Positions 46,771 through 51,609 of a stretch of DNA of 51,609 nt are shown here, piece after piece. Origin of the DNA: JAGPUQ01 sp050179115 (GTDB taxonomy: Bacteria; Pseudomonadota; Gammaproteobacteria; Pseudomonadales; Porticoccaceae). Within the stretch, counting starts at the first letter, position 1; each line of letters opens with the position of its first letter. The stretch covers positions 1-51,609 of the forward strand of contig JBFXFL010000017.1 of assembly GCA_050179115.1 (NCBI GenBank), written 5' to 3'. A program made the position numbers and the translations under genes. The notes beneath the pieces were generated by a model, which had not been told where the DNA came from, made no database searches, and saw nothing but the letters and a program-made list of their open reading frames with translations.

Positions 46771-48096
46771 TTAATCCGCTTCCGCGTCCTCTGGAGCGGG
46801 ATCAGGCTGAAGTGCCGCTGTATAGGACAGGGTTTCGTCGGTCACCTGCGCCTTGGCAAGGATATGGTCGACCACCTGGTCTTCCATCACCGCGCCCTGG
46901 ACGCTATTCAAGGCCTCCTCATTGGACAGGTAGTACCGCGCGACCTCATCGGGGCGTTCATAGCCCGCGGCGATCTCGGCGATGCGCGCGCGGGTACGTT
47001 CCTCGTCAAGGCGAATCTGCATGACCTTGATGAGCTCGGCAACGATGAGGCCGAGCTTGACCCGCCGCTTGGCCTGGTCGGTGAACAGTTCGTCCGGGAG
47101 CATCGAAGCGTCGAACTGCGCGCCGCCGCCGAACTGGGCGACCATCTGCTGCCGGACAATACCGATTTCGTTGGCCACAAGAGCTTGCGGCAGCGCGATT
47201 TCATGGCGTTTCAGAAGCTCGTTAAGCACCCGGTTTTTTACCTTGCTGCGCAGGGCAACGGCCAGTTCGCGCTCCATGTTTGTGCGGATCTCGGCGCGGA
47301 AGCGATCCATATCGCCGTCATCAATACCGAATTGCCGGAGAAAATCGGCGTCCAGGGTTGGCACCTTCTGCTCCTTGACAGCTGTCACCCGGATTTCAAA
47401 GTCGACCTCTGCATCGCGCAGAGATTCTTCCTTGTAGTCATCGGGAAAGCGGAGCGACGCGACCTTGTTCTCGCCGGCACGCATGCCGGCGATGCTGTCT
47501 TCGAAGCCCGGGATCATGCGTCCCGACCCCAGCACCAGCACGGCGCCTTCCGCATTTCCACCGGAGAAGGGCTCGCCGTCCCGCCGCCCCTGGTAGTCGA
47601 TCACAACCTGATCGCCGGTCGCCGCGGCACGCTCCACCTCCTCCCAGGTTGCACGCTGTTGCCGCAGGCGCTCGATCATTGCATCGACATCGGCGTCACT
47701 CAGCTCGGCGACCGGGCGTACCACGCTGATGTCGGACAGTTCGGCCAGTGTTATCTGGGGATACACTTCGAAGGTCGCGACATATTGCAGGTCCTCACCG
47801 GGCTGATCGCGAACCGGATCGATACGCGGTGGACCCGCGGGCCGCACGCCTTCGCGGGTCACGGCATCGTAGAAACTTCGGCTCATGGCTTCGCCGACCA
47901 CCTCCTGGCGGATGCTGGCGCCAAAGCGCTGCCGCACGACCCGCAGCGGGACTCGACCTTGGCGAAAGCCATTGAGGCGAACGGTCCGCGCCGCCTTTTC
48001 GAGCCGCTCGCTCACCGCGCTATCGATCTCGGCGGCCGGAACGCCAATGGTCAAACGACGCTCGAGCTCCGAAGTCGTCTCGGGGGAAACCTGCAT
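46771..48096 (-). CDS. tig: Trigger factor
   Basis: Trigger factor (441 residues) binds the ribosome exit tunnel and holds nascent chains. The N-terminal ribosome-binding domain contains the signature GFRQGRVPLRVVRQRFG (G-F-R-x-G-x-x-P); the FKBP-like PPIase domain spans about 160-245 (GDQVVIDYQGRRDGEPFSGG); the C-terminal helical arms complete the chaperone. The ATG at 48096 follows GAGGACAG; 22 further open codons upstream are dismissed. First gene of the tig-clpP-clpX-lon run. Confidence 0.97.
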   Translation of the reverse strand: MQVSPETTSELERRLTIGVPAAEIDSAVSERLEKAARTVRLNGFRQGRVPLRVVRQRFGASIRQEVVGEAMSRSFYDAVTREGVRPAGPPRIDPVRDQPGEDLQYVATFEVYPQITLAELSDISVVRPVAELSDADVDAMIERLRQQRATWEEVERAAATGDQVVIDYQGRRDGEPFSGGNAEGAVLVLGSGRMIPGFEDSIAGMRAGENKVASLRFPDDYKEESLRDAEVDFEIRVTAVKEQKVPTLDADFLRQFGIDDGDMDRFRAEIRTNMERELAVALRSKVKNRVLNELLKRHEIALPQALVANEIGIVRQQMVAQFGGGAQFDASMLPDELFTDQAKRRVKLGLIVAELIKVMQIRLDEERTRARIAEIAAGYERPDEVARYYLSNEEALNSVQGAVMEDQVVDHILAKAQVTDETLSYTAALQPDPAPEDAEAD

Positions 48097-48517
48097 ACAT
48101 CTGTCCTCAGTCCAAAATAGGTGTTGTCGCCGGCCTACGTCTGAAGCCAGTACTGGGCGCAATCAGCAGAGACTGGAATTCCAGGAAACGAGCCCCAGCT
48201 GACCGTAGTAAGCGTAACATATTGATTTAAAACGGGGTTGTCTTGCCAGAGCTTGCCCGAAATCGCACCCCGATTCGCAGATTAACGTGGGCCGCAGTAT
48301 AAGCTCGGCGCGGAGCTGCGCCAATACGAACTCCACCGCGGAGGGCTAGGCTTCCTGCCACCGTCCCGAAATTCTGACGATTCAAGCGTCAGCGTCCAAA
48401 CATCGTGCCTGGGGCGCGCCGCGTTATGGCCCGTCCCGGTCCGTGGCCCCCATCCCCTGCCATGCCAGCCGACGGGCGGATTCCAGGTCAAAGAGCAGGA
48501 TTGTTGTTGAAATACCT
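48097..48517. other. Intergenic region between tRNA-Leu and tig
   Basis: These 421 bp hold the tig promoter, which I cannot place with confidence; an AT-rich patch (CGTTTTAAATCAATATGTTACG on the minus strand, 48212-48233 region) is the best candidate area. A frame that reads through the tRNA here is not a gene. No terminator is evident after the tRNA. Confidence 0.4.
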
Positions 48518-48602
48518 TGGTGCGAAAGGAGAGACTCGAACTCTCACAGGTTACCCTACTGGAACCTAAATCCAGCGCGTCTACCAGTTCCGCCACTTTC
48601 GC
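48518..48602 (-). tRNA. tRNA-Leu (anticodon UAG)
   Basis: The minus-strand sequence folds as a class II tRNA of 85 nt including an encoded CCA: acceptor stem GCGAAAG / CTTTCGC, D arm GCGG...GGTAGACGC, anticodon arm CTGGA-TTTAGGT-TCCAG giving anticodon TAG, a long variable arm, and T arm GAGAG-TTCGAGT-CTCTC. It reads CUN leucine codons. A tRNA-Leu upstream of tig is also found in Pseudomonas, as I recall. Confidence 0.97.
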
Positions 48603-48745
48603 CGATCACGGGCGCTTCCGTACTTTGTTTGCCGCAGTCAGACGGCCCGCCCGCACGCGGGAGGGCGCGGATTCTCCCATACCGGTCTCTTCGCCTCAAC
48701 CAGGGGTGCACGCAGCACCCGCCCAGCCAGCACGCTTGCGCGGCA

Positions 48746-50077
48746 CTATCGTGGTCGGGAAATCAGCAATGTCGCGTCTTCAATGCCGGTATTTTGGAAG
48801 TCACAACCTGGACGGCAGGCCGGCACCAATACCGCGGTTTCGGGCTCCAGCGTCTTACCACCGGCACGGATAATGCCGGCTACCACCATCACCAGCGCGT
48901 AGACGCCTCCGGTCGCCATCGTCCATTCCGACGCCGGAGACATCCGGAGCCGCTCCACCACAAAGTCGGGAAAGGTCGCGATACGCTCATGTCGCAGCGT
49001 CGGGGTCTCGGCAAGCACCACGATGTCGCTGGTGAGGGGCGCATCGAGCAGCATCTCGGCGATGACTTCCTCCGTATCCCAGTGATCCTGCGTCAATACC
49101 TTCTGGCCGAACGAAAGGATTTTGCGCTCATACACCGGTGTCTGAAATTCCACCGTCCGGACTCCGTGCTGGAGCGCGTGAGGCAGTAGCGGCGGGATCT
49201 GAACCACGTCGCCCACCCGCAGTGGCGCCAAATGCGTATGTCGCTCCATGGCTTCTCGCGCATGCGTTTCCTGCAACCGCAGCTCTGGCGCAAGCGCCGC
49301 ATGCCAACGCCGCAAGGTCGCAGCGGAAACCGGGGCGTTGGGTTCAAAGCCTTCCTCGCGTCGCCAGCCGTCCTGCACGGCGTCTACACTGCGGCGAATC
49401 CGTTGGTAGGCCTGCACATCTGCAAGATAGGCAGCGCGAAAATCGCTGTCCGCAGCGTGTTCGCGCCGGGCGCCCGGCGCCAGACCGAAGCGAATCGCAC
49501 CGCGTCCCTCCGGCCAGCTATCGGGGTGAATTCCGGTCACCACATAGACTTCGCTTTTTTGCCGATGCAGCTCGAAATAGAGATCGCCGTATACCGGATC
49601 GGGAAGCGGATCCAGTATCTTGAGAAGATTGAGGGGTGCGCGCGCGTTACCAAGAACGTCGCGTTCGGCAATCGACAACAACCAATGCAGAGACGTCTTG
49701 CCATCGTCCCCAACGACTTCGGACTCGCCGCGAGCCTCGATACCCGTAAACCAGATCTCCCTTCCCCAGGGCTTGGGGACGATCACCGGCGCGAGTTGCA
49801 ACGGACCACCGAGGTCAATCACCGGCACTCCGGCCCAGGCCGCTACCGCCTGAACGTCTGGTGCTGTTTTGGCCCACTCGACAACCCGATCCGTCGGATC
49901 GATAAGCGCCGCGACGCGCACACCGCCGGATCCGTCGCACTCGGCGGCAACCCAGAGCGCGATATCGGGCTCATCTCGTACGCCGACGGCTTTCAAATAG
50001 TGGCAAAACAGCACGCTGCGTTGCGCGCTGGCTGCCAGCGCAGTCGCGCAGGTATGGTGGTGGCGCAAAACGATCAT
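48746..50077 (-). CDS. Mannose-6-phosphate isomerase class I-like cupin protein
   Basis: The 443-residue protein carries a type I phosphomannose isomerase-like fold from about residue 95: VPKPWGREIWFTGIEARGES, GDLYFELHRQKSEVYVVTGI, a helical insert (about 215-270) and VGDVVQIPPLLPHALQHGVRTVEFQTPVYERKILSF, with Glu/His positions that could bind zinc. The first ~95 residues look like an unrelated alpha/beta domain. The canonical HxH metal pair is not obvious, so isomerase activity is uncertain; another sugar-phosphate or cupin function is possible. Single gene between tRNA-Leu and a divergent lipoprotein gene. Confidence 0.7.
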   Translation of the reverse strand: MIVLRHHHTCATALAASAQRSVLFCHYLKAVGVRDEPDIALWVAAECDGSGGVRVAALIDPTDRVVEWAKTAPDVQAVAAWAGVPVIDLGGPLQLAPVIVPKPWGREIWFTGIEARGESEVVGDDGKTSLHWLLSIAERDVLGNARAPLNLLKILDPLPDPVYGDLYFELHRQKSEVYVVTGIHPDSWPEGRGAIRFGLAPGARREHAADSDFRAAYLADVQAYQRIRRSVDAVQDGWRREEGFEPNAPVSAATLRRWHAALAPELRLQETHAREAMERHTHLAPLRVGDVVQIPPLLPHALQHGVRTVEFQTPVYERKILSFGQKVLTQDHWDTEEVIAEMLLDAPLTSDIVVLAETPTLRHERIATFPDFVVERLRMSPASEWTMATGGVYALVMVVAGIIRAGGKTLEPETAVLVPACRPGCDFQNTGIEDATLLISRPR

Positions 50078-50257
50078 CTAGCGGGCGCTGACACGGGTTG
50101 GGACGGGCATCGGCCGCAGTCTACCAGACCAGCTCGGAGCGCCCATGTCGCGCAACCCTTGACCGGGCCTACAGGTGCGCATTAAATCCGGAAGCTGCGG
50201 GCCGCGAGGGCTGCTGCTTGCAGCGTTTTTTCACCGAGTTTTTCGACGGAGCAGACA

Positions 50258-50578
50258 ATGATGATAAATTCCATGAAAGCCCCCCTGACCGGCCTGGCGC
50301 TGGCACTCCTTATTTCTCTGTCAGCCTGCCAAAAGCAGGAGGCAGAAGATACAGCCGCAGCAAAACTGGACGCCGCGACCGAGCAGGCGAAGGAAGCGGC
50401 CAAACAAGCCAAGGCCTCGGCGGCGGCCGCCGCCGCATCCGCGCAGCAGGCAGCCTCGGAAACCGCTGATAAGGTCATGGAAACGGGTGCTGCACTCAGC
50501 GACAAGCTTATCGAACAGCCGCAGATGATGCCGGACTCGGGCAAAACCGCGAACGACGAATCTCCTGCCAAGGACTGA
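50258..50578 (+). CDS. Small Ala/Lys-rich lipoprotein
   Basis: The 106-residue protein has a lipoprotein signal with a perfect lipobox (LSLSAC, Cys24) followed by Gln-Lys, which suits outer-membrane sorting. The mature part (about 30-80) is an Ala-, Lys- and Glu-rich heptad-like coiled coil with little else, then an acidic tail. GGAGCAGACA precedes the ATG. It recalls small Lpp/entericidin-like or stress lipoproteins in character only; no family is assigned. A perfect 16-bp hairpin follows 13 bp after its stop. Confidence 0.8.
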   Translation: MMINSMKAPLTGLALALLISLSACQKQEAEDTAAAKLDAATEQAKEAAKQAKASAAAAAASAQQAASETADKVMETGAALSDKLIEQPQMMPDSGKTANDESPAKD

Positions 50579-50590
50579 ACACACAGAGTT

Positions 50591-50632
50591 GTGGCGTCAC
50601 GGAGCCATTCGATCCGGGCTCCGTGACGCCAC
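50591..50632 (+). terminator. Perfect 16-bp stem downstream of the lipoprotein gene
   Basis: GTGGCGTCACGGAGCC and GGCTCCGTGACGCCAC are exact reverse complements around a 10-base loop. No T run follows on either strand. It may be a U-less terminator, an mRNA 3' end protector, or a protein-binding palindrome. Confidence 0.65.
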
Positions 50633-50808
50633 AAGGCAACCATCCCAAGGGGTTCGGTTTTCAGCTTCCTGCCAACTGTCAACCGCGCGATGTCTGCGGT
50701 ATGCCGCAAGGCGACCAACCCGGGCCTCGCTGATCTGCCAGGTGTCAGGGTTTTACTTCAGGCTGCCGTGCCCGGCCCCATCAACCGGTTAAGATACTTC
50801 TTTATTTA

Positions 50809-51609
50809 TCAGTCGTAAATGATTACTCCGCGGGCATTTTTTCCTGCTTCAAGATCAGCGAAGGCCTGCACTGCCTCATCAATACGGTAGGTGTGGGTCA
50901 CCATGCGGTCGAGGTCGAGTTTGCCCTGCTTGTAAAGCTCCAGATACTTCGGAAAATCCACGCGGAACTCGGCACTGCCGTACATCGAGCCCTTGATGGT
51001 CTTGGACATCAGCGGAAACATCAGCGCATTGAATTCCAGTTTCTGGCTCAGCTTGCCCACGCCGACCACCGTCATGGTGCCACCGCGGCGCGTCGCCTTC
51101 TGGGCCTGATCCACCACGGCCGGAATGCCGATGGCCTCGAACCCGTAGTCAACACCGATGCCGCCGGTCAGCTCCATGATCTTGCCGAGCGGGTCATTCG
51201 CGCCGTTGATCACGTCGGTGGCCCCAAGTTCTTTGGCAAGGGCTAGCTTTTCGTCCGAGAGATCCACGGCAAAGATTCGTGCTGCGCCGGCGATCCTTGC
51301 GCCCTGGATGATCGACAGGCCAACTCCGCCGGCACCGAATACCGCCACCGTGCTGCCGGGTTTTACCTGGGCGGTCTTCAGCGCCGCACCAACACCGGTA
51401 GTGACACCGCAGCCGACCAGCGCCGCCGCTTTCATGTCGATGTCGGCGTCGATCTTGACCAGACACATGGCTGGCACCACGGCATATTCAGCCATGTTGC
51501 CGAGGAACTGCATCACATTGATGTCCTTGCCATTCAGATGGACACGGGTGGTGCCGTCCATCATCTTGCCGTCCGGAGTGCTGCGCAGGCAGAGATAGGG
51601 CTCGCTGCG
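50809..51609 (-). CDS. Zinc-type alcohol dehydrogenase (MDR family), 5' end outside the window
   Basis: The frame is open to the right edge, so only the last 266 residues are seen. It begins within the catalytic domain (RSEPYLCLRSTPDG, NMAEYAVVPAMCLVKI), then the NAD-binding Rossmann fold with VFGAGGVGLSIIQGARIAGAARIFAVDLSDEKLALAKELGA, where the Asp after the second strand favours NAD over NADP. The C-terminus MVTHTYRIDEAVQAFADLEAGKNARGVIIYD is typical of class III-like/AdhD alcohol dehydrogenases. Zinc ligands of the N-terminal half are not in the window. Substrate unknown. Confidence 0.9.
   Translation of the reverse strand, partial: RSEPYLCLRSTPDGKMMDGTTRVHLNGKDINVMQFLGNMAEYAVVPAMCLVKIDADIDMKAAALVGCGVTTGVGAALKTAQVKPGSTVAVFGAGGVGLSIIQGARIAGAARIFAVDLSDEKLALAKELGATDVINGANDPLGKIMELTGGIGVDYGFEAIGIPAVVDQAQKATRRGGTMTVVGVGKLSQKLEFNALMFPLMSKTIKGSMYGSAEFRVDFPKYLELYKQGKLDLDRMVTHTYRIDEAVQAFADLEAGKNARGVIIYD

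Noticed and set aside
48282..48596. Minus-strand frame starting MAELVDALDLGSS
   Set aside because: It is the common artefact of reading through a tRNA gene; the tRNA-Leu structure is complete.
48518..48602. tRNA-Leu as an integration site of a genomic island
   Set aside because: No integrase, no repeated 3' tRNA fragment, and the neighbours (tig onward) are core genes in conserved order.

Overview
The window reads as a piece of a high-GC gammaproteobacterial chromosome, a draft scaffold with one 100-N gap at 18449-18548. The housekeeping half (about 23.8-48.6 kb) carries nfuA, metH, cysI-DUF934, sohB, fimL-like, dnaQ, rnhA, a YafS-type methyltransferase, mltD, ppiD, hupB, lon, clpX, clpP, tig and a tRNA-Leu. 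From memory this is close to the order of the PA1800-PA1847 stretch of Pseudomonas aeruginosa, but genes are missing (no gloB between mltD and the methyltransferase) and the left flank is unrelated. I would call it an unclassified gammaproteobacterium related to the Pseudomonadales grade; I cannot name a genus.

Left flank (1-7.7 kb, minus strand): a type I secretion locus, LapB-like ABC exporter, LapC-like adaptor and TolC-like outer membrane protein, followed by the first 723 codons of a giant repeat adhesin that runs off the window. The adhesin lacks the folded start of a LapA retention module but keeps the segment that ends in a LapG-type P-A-A-G cleavage motif. A perfect CRP-type operator lies before the tolC-like gene. 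Next come an aldehyde dehydrogenase, dusA with a TerB-like gene, and an HsbR/HsbA-like phosphatase and anti-anti-sigma pair.

Middle (13.3-23.7 kb): an OprP/OprO-like phosphate porin with tandem Pho boxes, etfBA and divergent ETF:quinone oxidoreductase, then after the gap a six-gene acyl-CoA catabolic set: acyl-CoA dehydrogenase, two MaoC-like hydratase subunits (one with an intact active site, one degenerate), a stand-alone DUF35 zinc-ribbon/OB protein, a thiolase-fold protein without the nucleophilic Cys, and a family III CoA-transferase. The parts and sizes match the actinobacterial steroid side-chain module ChsE/ChsH1/ChsH2/Ltp2, but ChsH2 is present as two genes in reversed order. This suggests a retro-aldol side-chain shortening route whose electrons pass through the neighbouring ETF and ETF-QO. 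It is the best candidate here for something not well described.

Right flank (28.3-51.6 kb): assimilatory sulfite reduction next to methionine synthase, an antiporter, replication/repair and proteostasis genes (lon has a sigma-32-like promoter), a mannose-6-phosphate isomerase-like protein, a small Ala-rich lipoprotein followed by a perfect 16-bp hairpin, and a truncated zinc-type alcohol dehydrogenase at the window end. No CRISPR array, phage, transposase or integrase was seen; the only mobile-looking elements are two related ~150-bp intergenic repeats at 2251-2397 and 11139-11287.
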